Assembly (NCBI GenBank): GCA_964631175.1
Contig: CAZVWH010000009.1
Location: forward strand, 1-50,289
Direction of reading: 5' to 3'
Source of the DNA: CAZVWH01 sp964631175
GTDB lineage: Bacteria > Planctomycetota > Phycisphaerae > Sedimentisphaerales > Anaerobacaceae
Length of the DNA stretch: 50,289 bases
Below, piece after piece: positions 40,202 to 50,100 of the stretch. Each line of letters begins with the position of its first letter. Within the stretch, counting starts at the first letter, position 1. The notes beneath the pieces are model-generated. The model did no database searches, had not been told where the DNA came from, and was given only the letters and a program-made list of their open reading frames with translations. Both the position numbers and the translations under genes were made by a program.

Positions 40202-41170
40202 ATGAAACTTTCCATTATTATAGTAAGTTGGAATGTTTGTCATGAGTTGCTTGATTGTCTGCGTTCAATGGAAAAGAATAAGCCTTCCCAGGATTTTGAA
40301 GTAATTGTTGTTGACAACGCAAGTACGGATGACACTGCTGATGCAATCAAGAGCGATTTTCCTGAAGTTAGATTAATTATCAATTCAGAAAATCGCGGCT
40401 TTGCAGCGGCAAATAATCAGGGTATTGAAAAGGCACAAGGCGAGTACACACTTTTTTTGAATCCTGATACGATTGTACAGCCGCACTCCATGGACGTTTT
40501 AATTAAATTTATGGATGATAATAATGATGTGGGTGCCTGTGGACCAAGGCTATTAAACTGTGATGGTACAATTCAGTCGTCGGTAAAGCGGTTCCCAACA
40601 TTCAGAGGTGCCCTTTATCGTCATACAGGTTTTCGGTATCTGAATATTTTTAGGGACCAATATGATAAATGGTTAATGAAGGATTTTAAGTATGACAGGC
40701 AATTAGACGTTGACCAGCTTATGGGTTCAGCGCTGATGGTAAGACGGTCGGTGGTAGAGCGGCTTGGAGGTATGGATGAGACCTTTTTTATGTATTACGA
40801 GGAGGTCGATTTGTGCTATAGAATAAAGCAAGCCGGCTGGCGCATAGTTTATGTCCCTGAAGTGGAGATTACCCACCTCGGCGGCCGTTCAGCAGGACAG
40901 ATACCTGCGAGTAAACATATAATGGCGATGACGAGCCTGCTGAGGTTTTTCAAAAAATACCGAGGCAAATTTGCTACGGGCACTTTTGCATGTATTTTCA
41001 GAACCGCGCTTATCGTTAAGAGCCTGATAGACATAGGCAAAGACATCGCTAAATACATATTAGCAGCTTTGACCTTTAATAGGAAAGGCCGTGAGAAATC
41101 AGTGGGTAAGATTAAAAGGTCGATAGAGTTATTGTCAAAGTACTCTCGGCGGAGCCTCCTCCAAATATAG
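40202..41170 (+). CDS. Family 2 glycosyltransferase, rhamnosyltransferase-like
   Basis: 322 residues from the ATG at 40202 (AGGA just upstream; the frame itself opens at 40142 inside repeat sequence). GT-A features: LSIIIVSWNVCHELLDCLRS, VVDNASTDDTADAIKSDFPE, NRGFAAANNQGIEKAQGEY, FLNPDTIVQP (metal site) and VDQLMGSALMVRRSVVERLG with YEEVDLCYRI. This combination is common in rhamnosyltransferases and related capsule/O-antigen enzymes. A basic C-terminal segment (LAALTFNRKGREKSVGKIKR) may lie on the membrane. It belongs to the surface cluster but differs from the paralogous GT2 trio. Convergent with 41206. Confidence 0.85.
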   Translation: MKLSIIIVSWNVCHELLDCLRSMEKNKPSQDFEVIVVDNASTDDTADAIKSDFPEVRLIINSENRGFAAANNQGIEKAQGEYTLFLNPDTIVQPHSMDVLIKFMDDNNDVGACGPRLLNCDGTIQSSVKRFPTFRGALYRHTGFRYLNIFRDQYDKWLMKDFKYDRQLDVDQLMGSALMVRRSVVERLGGMDETFFMYYEEVDLCYRIKQAGWRIVYVPEVEITHLGGRSAGQIPASKHIMAMTSLLRFFKKYRGKFATGTFACIFRTALIVKSLIDIGKDIAKYILAALTFNRKGREKSVGKIKRSIELLSKYSRRSLLQI

Positions 41171-41205
41171 TGTTGTTGGTTTTTGTAGAAGTAAAAAGTT
41201 CGGCC

Positions 41206-42234
41206 TCAGCCTGTCCATGGAGCGTTGTAACTACCTTTCTCTATCAAATCGAGGATGTATCTGGCTATTTTGACGCAGTTGAACTGTTCGTGAACCCAAT
41301 TCATTCCAGCATCGGCTATCTTCTGTTTTATCTGCTCATGGGCAAGATACCAATCAGCCAATTCGAAAAACTCGTCGATCGTATCGAAATATTTTAGGTG
41401 CACGCCATCTTTGAAAAGAAGGTCTGTACCTGGAACCCTTTTAGCCAGCACAAAGGCACCGCCTGCAAGATAATGTGTCAATCTGTCTGAATGATACAGC
41501 CTTACTGAATTAACTGCATTTACATTTACTCCTATCCGGGCACCGCTAATAGCATATAAGTAATCAATTCCGCCGATCTTTGGTCTTCCGAAGCAGCCGT
41601 AAAGGGTGCAATTATCTCGTTTAGCAAGTTTGGTTACGAGTTTTTCCCTAAACACTTCGCTTGTATCCGCATGATGTTTGGCATTACCAGTCCATAAAAT
41701 ATCTGTTTTCCACTCTTGAGACACTTCGTATCGGCGGTCTGTATCCGGGTCGCAGAGATTTGGCATGAAGACACAATGCGGCACACCTCCATCTCGATAA
41801 TCCTGCAGAAACTCACCATCATTTGTTGCTGTTACTATATCAACTTCTTTGGCGGTTTCTATCCTGTTTTTCTTTAGTTTAGGCCACGGGTCTCCGTCGT
41901 CTCCGATAAAGATGGCTTTTGGTGCTGCTTGCCGCATATATTTAATCGTGTCTGCATTAAGGATTTTGGCGAAATTTACATACACTATATCAGGCTTATA
42001 ATTTTTGATTTGGTCAGCCAGCAGGTTGTCAACGCGTGATTTGTAAAAAAGTCCCGAAAGGGTTTTGCTTTTCAATGGACTTGCCTCGGCGAGTGCACTG
42101 CAATAGCTAAAAATGCGGACATCGTGGCCAAGACGAATGAAGCCCTTCGTCAGTTTGGGTACTTGGTCCACAAACGTCTTTATGGCAGTCTGTTTTAGGT
42201 CATAGACAATAAAAATACGTTTTGATTGGTGCAT
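41206..42234 (-). CDS. Glycosyltransferase, GT4/CgeB-like
   Basis: 342 residues. The N-terminal domain has the DVRIFSYCSALAEASPLKSK and KPDIVYVNFAKILNADTIKY segments, and the C-terminal domain the donor-site pattern GARIGVNVNAVNSVRLYHSD followed by LTHYLAGGAFVLAKRVPGTD. This is the layout of Glyco_trans_1-type enzymes of the CgeB group. Sugar and acceptor are unknown. Last gene of the minus-strand run starting at 45929. Confidence 0.75.
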   Translation of the reverse strand: MHQSKRIFIVYDLKQTAIKTFVDQVPKLTKGFIRLGHDVRIFSYCSALAEASPLKSKTLSGLFYKSRVDNLLADQIKNYKPDIVYVNFAKILNADTIKYMRQAAPKAIFIGDDGDPWPKLKKNRIETAKEVDIVTATNDGEFLQDYRDGGVPHCVFMPNLCDPDTDRRYEVSQEWKTDILWTGNAKHHADTSEVFREKLVTKLAKRDNCTLYGCFGRPKIGGIDYLYAISGARIGVNVNAVNSVRLYHSDRLTHYLAGGAFVLAKRVPGTDLLFKDGVHLKYFDTIDEFFELADWYLAHEQIKQKIADAGMNWVHEQFNCVKIARYILDLIEKGSYNAPWTG

Positions 42235-42268
42235 CTTAGACTTCCAAAGCCTTTCTCATTACGGACTG

Positions 42269-42949
42269 CTATCTTTCATCATGTCGAATTCGTTGAGTCG
42301 GTTTATTTGAGTGTGTTTTGATAATATCATCTTTAACATCAAAAATCCAGTTGGGATGAATGGCGCGAACAAAGTGCTCCAACGCTTCCAAAGTGGGATA
42401 ATCATCCATACCGATAAAAAGACGTGCATCATCTATAAGTACTATATGCTCATCTGCTTTTTTATAGTTTAATATACATTGCAATTCCTGTAATATCGGC
42501 GTGTTGGTCTTGCCTTTTGCGGTAGAACCTTCAGACCAATGGGCATCAAGCCAAAAAAGACAAGGCTTATCGATGTTTGCAAGGACTCTTGGAAGCACTT
42601 CTTCACTTGGCCCCTGTAAAATGTGAATATTAGGGTAACCGATGAATCTTTTGTGAGCGTTTTCAAAGTGGGTTTGGTCTAACTCAATTGAATAAATTTC
42701 TTTTATATGTGGCATAACTGCATAAATCATTTTCCCTTTATAAGTTCCCGTTTCGATAAACACAGCAGGTAAAAATTTTGTAATATAATCAATTACAACC
42801 CGCTGTTTGCCCCAATTTGGCATAGGTGGCTGAGCACCTTTTTTTTGCCATTTTCGGAATTTTTTTAAAAGCTGTTTTTGTCTTTGCAACCTTGCCAATG
42901 TTCCGAATGGGGTTGTGCGTTCCAGAAAATATTTTAAGGGCTCTTTCAT
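42269..42949 (-). CDS. SAM-dependent methyltransferase-like protein
   Basis: 226 residues. AVFIETGTYKGKMIYAVMPH resembles methyltransferase motif I, followed by IKEIYSIELDQTHFENAHKR and IHILQGPSEEVLPRVLANID; then FWLDAHWSEG and HIVLIDDARLF with two acidic positions. Likely a Rossmann-fold methyltransferase acting on a sugar or small molecule. The start overlaps the stop of the upstream GT2 gene by one base (TAATG), indicating translational coupling. Confidence 0.7.
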   Translation of the reverse strand: MKEPLKYFLERTTPFGTLARLQRQKQLLKKFRKWQKKGAQPPMPNWGKQRVVIDYITKFLPAVFIETGTYKGKMIYAVMPHIKEIYSIELDQTHFENAHKRFIGYPNIHILQGPSEEVLPRVLANIDKPCLFWLDAHWSEGSTAKGKTNTPILQELQCILNYKKADEHIVLIDDARLFIGMDDYPTLEALEHFVRAIHPNWIFDVKDDIIKTHSNKPTQRIRHDER

Positions 42950-43923
42950 TATAAATCATCAAATTGAACATCTTGATATGAACTTCTAACCGGCGGTAAG
43001 AGTTCAGGCATTTGCCAATCAGGTAGATTATTATTTTTCTGACTCAGGGTAAATGCCCTCGCCAGGTCTAAATAAAGCCTAAGGTCAAGAGGATACAAAC
43101 AAATAGCTTTCATAATCAGCAGCAGTGCGGCTTGTCTATTTCCTGAATTGCAAAATAGTTTTGAAGCTTTGCGGTAGCGATGGCTTATTTTCCGTTTTGC
43201 TAATCGCCGAGATACAAATCTATCACCTCCCAAATTAAAATAGAATCTCTCTAGTGAGCGTGCGCCGTTGACGATGCCTACGGTATCTTGTAGTGTGCTT
43301 GTTAGATTGTCAGGTTGCCATCGTTTTATTATCGATGCATTTGGGACGAACAAAAATTTTGTCCGCACAGAAATCCTTACGAAAATATCATAGTCTTCTC
43401 CTCCAGTTATTTGTTCATCCCAAAAAATATCCTTCCAAACAGATTTGCGAAAACAGATTGCTGATGGAAACAGTCCTGGGCTGGTTTGAAAAAAGTCTTT
43501 GACCATCCATCCTGATTTATAGCGTTTGTCTTCGCTCATTTCTTTTTTTGTTCCGTCTTGTTGTATGCAAATCACTCGCGTATATGCAGCACCAAAGTCT
43601 TTATTTCCTTCTAATTGTTTTATCATAGTTTTCAAGTATTCTGGAGGCCATAGGTCATCAGAATCCAAAAAAGAAATGTATAGTCCTTTTGATTTAAAAA
43701 GACCAAGGTTTCTGGCGCTTGATGGCCCGCCGTTTTCTTTGTAATGGTATTTTACCCTGCTGTCTGAGATTCGCTGAATTATGGCGTGAGTATTGTCTGT
43801 TGAGCCGTCGTCAACAACTAATACCTCGAAATCCATATAGCTTTGCTTTAAGACGCTTTCGATTGCTTCTCTGACAAGCTTGCTTCGATTATACGTTGGA
43901 ATTACAACGCTGACATTCGACAT
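42949..43923 (-). CDS. Family 2 glycosyltransferase, paralogue 2
   Basis: 324 residues. VSVVIPTYNRSKLVREAIES, VVDDGSTDNTHAIIQRIS, SFLDSDDLWPPEYLKTM (metal site), then GEDYDIFVRISVRTKF. The C-terminal part (AKRKISHRYRKASKLFCNSG, then YPLDLRLYLDLARAFTLSQK) matches that of the GT2 genes at 38901 and 43951. Tail ends with an acidic QDVQFDDL. Likely part of the same polysaccharide assembly. Confidence 0.85.
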   Translation of the reverse strand: MSNVSVVIPTYNRSKLVREAIESVLKQSYMDFEVLVVDDGSTDNTHAIIQRISDSRVKYHYKENGGPSSARNLGLFKSKGLYISFLDSDDLWPPEYLKTMIKQLEGNKDFGAAYTRVICIQQDGTKKEMSEDKRYKSGWMVKDFFQTSPGLFPSAICFRKSVWKDIFWDEQITGGEDYDIFVRISVRTKFLFVPNASIIKRWQPDNLTSTLQDTVGIVNGARSLERFYFNLGGDRFVSRRLAKRKISHRYRKASKLFCNSGNRQAALLLIMKAICLYPLDLRLYLDLARAFTLSQKNNNLPDWQMPELLPPVRSSYQDVQFDDL

Positions 43924-43950
43924 AAGATTTCTTCAGCATAACTTTCGTGT

Positions 43951-44970
43951 TTAGTCGTTGCTTAGTATTGCTTTGTTTTCCTCAAATTCAGATTCCACTG
44001 CTTCTGAAGTTTTTTCCAATTTCTGTCTTACAGTTATATCTGTTGGCAAGGGCCCCGGCATTTTCCACCCGGGATTTGGATCCTTCTTTTGGCTGAGTAG
44101 AAAGGATTTGAATAAATCGAAATAGAGTCGGATATCAAGCGGCCAGTAACAGATAGCACGTTTGAATAAGATTGTTGCGGCGGTTCTGTTGTTTGATTTA
44201 GCAACAATTTTGCCAGCCCTGCGATATTTGTGGCTAATTGAGCGTCTTGCTAGCGTTTTAGGAACAAACCTGTCGCCGTCTAAGCGGTAATAAAATCTCT
44301 CAAATGACAAAATGCCGGTACACTGATTATCCACTGAAACGTTTTTCGATAGACTACCTGGTGTTTCTCTCCAAAAAACATACGCATCTGGGACAAATAA
44401 GAAAGGTGTCTTTACAGAAAGTCTAAGGAACAAGTCATTGTCTTCTCCTATCTTTATAGCTTCATCGAAGAAAAATCCTTTTATAAATTCTTTTTTGTAT
44501 AAGGTGGCTGACGGCATAATACAGGGGCCTCCTTTAAAGAAGGCTCTTGTGATCCATCCTGATATGTAACGGTTTTCTCTGGCGAACGGTTTTGTTTCAC
44601 CATTTTCATTCACTAAAAGGACCCGCGCATAGGCAACGCCATAATCCTTTTCTGATTGCAGTCGATTTATCATGATTCTTAAATAATCATTTGGCCATAG
44701 ATCATCATGGTCTAAGAAGGCGATGTATTCACCTTGTGCTTTAATTAGTCCGAAATTACGTGCACTGCAATGTCCGCCATTTTCTTTATAATAATACTTT
44801 ATTCGTTTGTCTGATATCTGGCCGACTACTGAACGGGTGTTATCAGTGGAACCGTCGTCAACAACCAAAATCTCAAAATCAGTGTATGTTTGCTGCAGAA
44901 CGCTTTCAATCGCCTGCTTAACGAGCTTGCTTTGGTTATACGTTGGAATTATCACACTTACATTAGGCAT
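43951..44970 (-). CDS. Family 2 glycosyltransferase, paralogue 3
   Basis: 339 residues. VSVIIPTYNQSKLVKQAIES, VVDDGSTDNTRSVVGQIS, AFLDHDDLWPNDYLRIMINR and GEDNDLFLRLSVKTPFLFVP. The C-terminal extension (ARRSISHKYRRAGKIVAKSN, then YWPLDIRLYFDLFKSFLLSQ) is close to its neighbour, and both end with a PGWKMP / PDWQMP word, indicating tandem duplication. A further acidic tail follows. 27 nt upstream of the 42949 gene. Confidence 0.85.
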   Translation of the reverse strand: MPNVSVIIPTYNQSKLVKQAIESVLQQTYTDFEILVVDDGSTDNTRSVVGQISDKRIKYYYKENGGHCSARNFGLIKAQGEYIAFLDHDDLWPNDYLRIMINRLQSEKDYGVAYARVLLVNENGETKPFARENRYISGWITRAFFKGGPCIMPSATLYKKEFIKGFFFDEAIKIGEDNDLFLRLSVKTPFLFVPDAYVFWRETPGSLSKNVSVDNQCTGILSFERFYYRLDGDRFVPKTLARRSISHKYRRAGKIVAKSNNRTAATILFKRAICYWPLDIRLYFDLFKSFLLSQKKDPNPGWKMPGPLPTDITVRQKLEKTSEAVESEFEENKAILSND

Positions 44971-44993
44971 GAACCTTATCCGAAAAAACTACG

Positions 44994-45929
44994 TCACGTT
45001 TGAACCGTTTTAACCAGATTGAATTTTTCTATCCCACAATGCGTACTTGTAGGTTTATTTTGAGCAATGGAATCTATATACAGCCTATAGCCGTTTTTGT
45101 ATTTTTCATTTAGCGCTTCAACCGTATGTTCAGACGAACCTCCAAAAGTCTTACGTTGTGTCACGTTTACCATATTTACCTGTATTGCGGATGCGCAGAG
45201 TTTCTGAAAGTAAAGAAAGCCGGGCAACTGGTCGCTGTGGTTCTGGCACCATCGGCAGTTCCACGACTCAAGTGTATTGGGATTGAAAAAATATCCGAAA
45301 GATTTAAGAGTTGAGCGAGTCGAGACTGCTTTTTCCATGGCCCGTATCAAAATCGAACTTGGAGCAAAAAGTTTTTTTATCAGCGGATTATTGTTCATCG
45401 TGCTGTTGATAATCTTCTTAACCAGTGAAGTGCGATAAACCGTAGCGCAAAGCTCAAATGGATATCGACCGTTAGGAGTACGACCTTTACGCCAGTCAAT
45501 CCGGTAAACGGTTTGCCCAGCTACGCTCGCCTCCTCGGTTGGATCGCCCCCGGCTTCTATAAAATCTTTGCCGAACCTGAGTGAAAATCCGAAGATATCT
45601 TCGGAAAACAGATTGAACGTCTGCTCGATCACTTCAAAACTAACAGAATCAAAATAAACTACGTCATCAATTCCAAACAAAATGAATTTTGTGTCGACTT
45701 TGTCTATGATTTTCAGAAAATCGTTGTGGAAATCGTCTTCATCTATCACTATACAATTCGAATACTTAGAAAAGAGCTGCTTATATTCTTCCTTGAAAAG
45801 TTCCGGTTTATAAAGCACATACGTCTGGATCAGCTCGGCTGGTGAGTGTTTGTACAGACTTTCGAGATAGCCATCCAACTGCAAAGGACGATTCTTCGTG
45901 AACACGATGTTGCTTATCGCTTTTGCCAT
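44994..45929 (-). CDS. Putative GT-A-fold glycosyltransferase, family not assigned
   Basis: 311 residues. The opening AISNIVFTKNRPLQLDGYLE resembles GT-A enzymes that begin with an FxKNRP loop, and FILFGIDDVVYFDSVSFEV has a DD metal-site-like pair. WNCRWCQNHSD contains a paired Cys. I do not recognise the exact family. First gene of the minus-strand run of five (44994, 43951, 42949, 42269, 41206), all close together. Acceptor unknown. The ATG at 45929 has no strong ribosome-binding site. Confidence 0.55.
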   Translation of the reverse strand: MAKAISNIVFTKNRPLQLDGYLESLYKHSPAELIQTYVLYKPELFKEEYKQLFSKYSNCIVIDEDDFHNDFLKIIDKVDTKFILFGIDDVVYFDSVSFEVIEQTFNLFSEDIFGFSLRFGKDFIEAGGDPTEEASVAGQTVYRIDWRKGRTPNGRYPFELCATVYRTSLVKKIINSTMNNNPLIKKLFAPSSILIRAMEKAVSTRSTLKSFGYFFNPNTLESWNCRWCQNHSDQLPGFLYFQKLCASAIQVNMVNVTQRKTFGGSSEHTVEALNEKYKNGYRLYIDSIAQNKPTSTHCGIEKFNLVKTVQT

Positions 45930-47163
45930 ATATTAACCACTCGAATAATTCATAAGCTCAAGTTCCTTGTACCGTGTTTGACGCCATAGTCGCATCAATG
46001 GCCAAATTGTACTTTTTCGTAACTTTACTGCAAGGTGAATTTCTCTCTACTGATGGAGAAACACACAAATGAAAATCAATGCCTATTACTTAGACAAACT
46101 CTCAGACCTGCCGAAGTAATCCAGTGCTCCGGAGGCAGCGCATAGCCCACCTCTGGCGGGCTTGCGGGCAGAATTGTAGATTTGTCCGGTGGAGGATGTA
46201 TTCGACCCGGCTGAAAAAGTGTTACATTTTGTGTCAATGGTGGCACTAAATTATGGTTTTTTTAATGTGTGATGTTTTTACAGCGGCTCCGTATGGATTA
46301 GCAATTGTATGGGTTTGTTCTACGCAGTTCATCGTGGTCTTGAGTACGCTATTTCGAATCTTAAAACGACGAGGTTCCTAATTTGTAGTGCAGATGGTAA
46401 TGTCAGTTCATTCGTTCAAGAATATGCTTAACAAGTACTGGATTAAAAGTAGGCTGAGTGTACCTACAGTCCGGTAGATTACCTTGTGCTATTATGAACA
46501 GAGCTAACCTTGGTCAATTACGGAGCGAAAGGTCCGAAAAGCGTGAAGAAAAAATGTTAAAATTAAACCGTAGCAAAGTTCTGAGGTTTATGGGTATATA
46601 GCCAAATGCCGTTTCTTAGAGGATAACGGCTAAATGCGTCCGATTTACCTAATCTGATATGATAGAAGTTCTCAGGGCATAATTATATATATACGGTTTT
46701 TCTATAAGTCATTGCAAATTAAGGCTGAAAAATTGCGTTTTAATCTGTCAAATTGCTACAATCTCGCAACATCCAGAATTTTCTTGACAGATAATGCACA
46801 AAAAAGTATAATTTTGTTGTAAAAAAACCGAAAAATTGGTATATAAATATGATTTGCGGTGCAGCAATTAATTTTGACGCGTAGCACTGTAAACTGATAT
46901 TGCATCTTGACGCTGCTCTTATTGAGATACAAATAGCAACAGCAACTCAGACAATAATGTGCCACAATCAACGTTGGAGGAGGTGGCCTCGCAAACACTC
47001 TATTTTGTATTTACAGAATAGGGAAGCAACGACTTTATTTTTTATTTTTGGACAAACTGCTATTTTTGTAAGGTAGCAGAGGCAATTTATAGTCCATATA
47101 ATCGCTGACGTGTAAAGCTTGCTAAAGCAGTTTTTTATACCTTGGAAAAGGGGGAGGTAAAAA
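45930..47163. other. Long intergenic region, contains a strong promoter
   Basis: About 1.23 kb between the divergent surface-polysaccharide run and the large LamG gene. Holds a GCCCACCTCTGGCGGGC-type hairpin at about 46145 and a short 16-codon frame at about 46069 after GGAG. The promoter at 46784 (separate entry) is the main recognisable signal; the 345-nt leader after it contains an imperfect hairpin followed by T-run near 47125. No gene recognised. Confidence 0.55.
46784..46812 (+). promoter_or_regulatory. Perfect consensus sigma70 promoter
   Basis: TTGACA at 46784-46789 and TATAAT at 46807-46812 separated by 17 nt: both hexamers and the spacer are ideal. Transcription would begin near 46819 and read toward the large secreted protein gene at 47164, giving a leader of about 345 nt. 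Confidence 0.75.
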
Positions 47164-50100
47164 ATGATACCTCAGCAGAAAATTAATACTCGCTCACTAT
47201 TCTCAGTGTTGTCTAAGTTTGTCGTTTTTTGCTCATTGGTTTTTATCCTTTTACCAATTGACGCTCAGGCACAAACCCGGACAGAAGAACTTTTTTTCCA
47301 CGCACAAGGTACTCCAAAACCAATTCAAGATAATGGTGGCTACGAGGGCAGAACAATATGGGAAATTAACCTTACGGGAGCGCCCAGTAACGCTGTTATT
47401 AAGAGCGTGGATATAGAGTACTGGATAACCCACCCGTGGAGAGGTGACCTGAAGGTCTGGTTGACTACCAAGTACAACGGCGAATGGATAGAGTATGTCC
47501 TCTGGGACCGGCAAGGCGTAAGTTTAGATGACATTCATGAGAAGGAAACAGATTTAACAACGTGGACCGGTTTGTCGGTAAACAGGAAGTGGTATTTATG
47601 TGCCGCAGATTTTAGAGAGCCTGAGGAAGGAACACTTGATTCATGGAAAATCTGGGTTTATTACGATAGTCCAGATGCGCCACAGATGTTTATTCCTTAC
47701 TTTTACGATTTTACGGAAGGCAAACCCGGCTTTTCTTCCGGATGGGAATACTATTCTACTAATCATGGTAGGATTGAAGTCGTGGACGGCAAGCTTCGTA
47801 TGGATGATAGGCAGGAAGGTTCTCCTTCTTCATTAAACGAAGCAATACTGCATGTTGACCTTAGTGGACAAAGTGGAGTAGTACTAACTTTAGATCATGA
47901 GTGCAATAATGATGAGGATACAGATACAAGCCTGCCGTCAATGTTCCCAGCCCATCTGAACGGCGATGGCATTGCAATCAGCGCTGATGGTATTAACTGG
48001 TACCTAGTGACTAATTTGACTACAAGTTTCCAAAATAAGTCATTTAATTTAGATCGCGTTGTTCGAGAAGCTGGTATCAACTATACATCAGACTTCCAAA
48101 TCAAATTTCAACAGTATGATAACTACCCATGGCCTACAGACGGACGAACTTTTGATAATATTTTAATAACTGCGACAGGGGCAGATCCACAATCAAGAGA
48201 GCCCTTTGGTATATGGAAGGGAACGTTGAACAGTACGAAATATGGCGTTTCCGGAACCATCCGTAACTGGATTCTGCGCGAGGATTTCACTACACAGGGC
48301 ACATTTGTATTATTCATTGAACAAGAAGACACAAACATAGAAATAAACTTCTCGGGCACATACTCTGTAAATCCTGCGAATGACTGGTTGAGTTTCCTTT
48401 ATACCGGTACAGCGAGTATCCTTACGGATGGACAGCTTATGGTAGTGCCCTGCACTCTGGATATTCAAGGAACAGTCTTTCGCAGTTTAATAGAAGGTAC
48501 TTATGCGCTTAAGTTATCTCCACCGGACCTGCCTCCAGTCGTCGATAATGGTACATGGGAGGTGACTCTGGCACCTAACATTATATTGCATATCTTCGGG
48601 ATTGAAATAGCTACCGGCTGGTACTATAACGATCCTGATGTATGGGGCGATTTGAGTTATGACTTTTCTTTGGGGCTTGAAACTGACAATACTATTAGTT
48701 ATGTGGAGTTTCGATCACCTACAGGCTATACTTTCCAGATTCCCAGTGACCCTTATACACAAGTTGGCGACATCGAGACCTGGCATTATCCAATTGAAAC
48801 AGGGTCCTCGGGGACAACAACTACAACTACTACTACTCCCAGCTTAGCTGCTCATTGGACGATGGATGACAATACGGCTAATAAGACCGTTACCGATAGC
48901 AGCGGAAATGGCAATCATGGTATTGCCAGGCAAGATACCTCCGTTATGCACGTTGACGGCCAAATTGATGGCGCTTTAGCCTTCAATGGTAGCAGCGATT
49001 ATATCGACTGTGGAAATGACAGTAGCTTGGATATCACCGGTAGTGTATCAATCTCAGCTTGGGTAAGATTTGACACCTTAGCAGATCGGTACCAAGCCAT
49101 CGTTGCCAAACGAGGTAGTTTTCCAAATGATAAATCTAATTATCTTTTAAGAACAGGGGAAACGGGAATTGAAGATGAATTAGAGTTCTGTTATCACGAT
49201 GGAACAGATTGGCAGGTTTATGCCACATCTAATGCTAACCTGATTACAGGAAAATGGCATCATGTCGTTGTGACATATACATTTGGTACAGGTACAAGCA
49301 TTAAATGTTATCTCAATAACAATTTATTAAGTGGTAGCTGGACGTACGGCAACGGAAATGTACCGGTTTTAACTACCACAAAGCCGGTAACTATTGGCGG
49401 CTTAACAAACAGCCAATGGTTAAATGGTGCGATTGATAATCTAATGATATTTAACGGTACGTTGACAGAATCAGAGATTGGTGCATTATATAGTGGACAA
49501 CAGCCATCGCTCTCGGGATCGCGAGAACGTTGGGACTATATAGGCCAATTCACCAACCTCGATGAGCTGGATAAATATGGTGATGGCAACTATCAAATTA
49601 CAGTGTATTATAAAGACGGCACCACAGACCAAACAACAGTTCGTTATCGTATTCCAGGAACGAATAATTCTATTCCACAACCAACAGAAATGCCGGTATT
49701 GACTTTTCCAAAGAGCAGTAGTGCAGCAACCTCACCATTAACATTTACGTGGGAGCCTTGTCGTGATGCAGGCGCCACTTCAATTGGGCTATGTCTTGAA
49801 AAACAGGACTCCTCCTATAGTGAATGGACCGACATTGAACTGCCTACCAGTGCCACAAGCTCAGATCCCATCTTTCTTAGCCGAGGGTCCTGGCAAGCTC
49901 AGATTTTCTTCGAACGCAGTTACGGTTTTAATAATCCTGATAACATTGATGTCTCAATAGGCAAGTACAGCGAAAGCGATTATGCGTTTGAGATATCTGA
50001 GTCAACCCTCGCTGCTCATTGGACGATGGATGACAATGCGGCTAATAAGACCGTTACCGATAGCAGCGGAAATGGCAATCATGGTACTACCGGGCAAGAT

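Noticed and set aside
46756..46998. Minus-strand 80-codon frame over the promoter region
   Set aside because: Cys/Tyr-rich, no family, and it overlaps the perfect plus-strand promoter; considered chance.
46850..47160. Possible riboswitch in the long leader of the LamG gene
   Set aside because: I could not match the conserved words of the c-di-GMP or other common riboswitch classes; only weak hairpins are visible.
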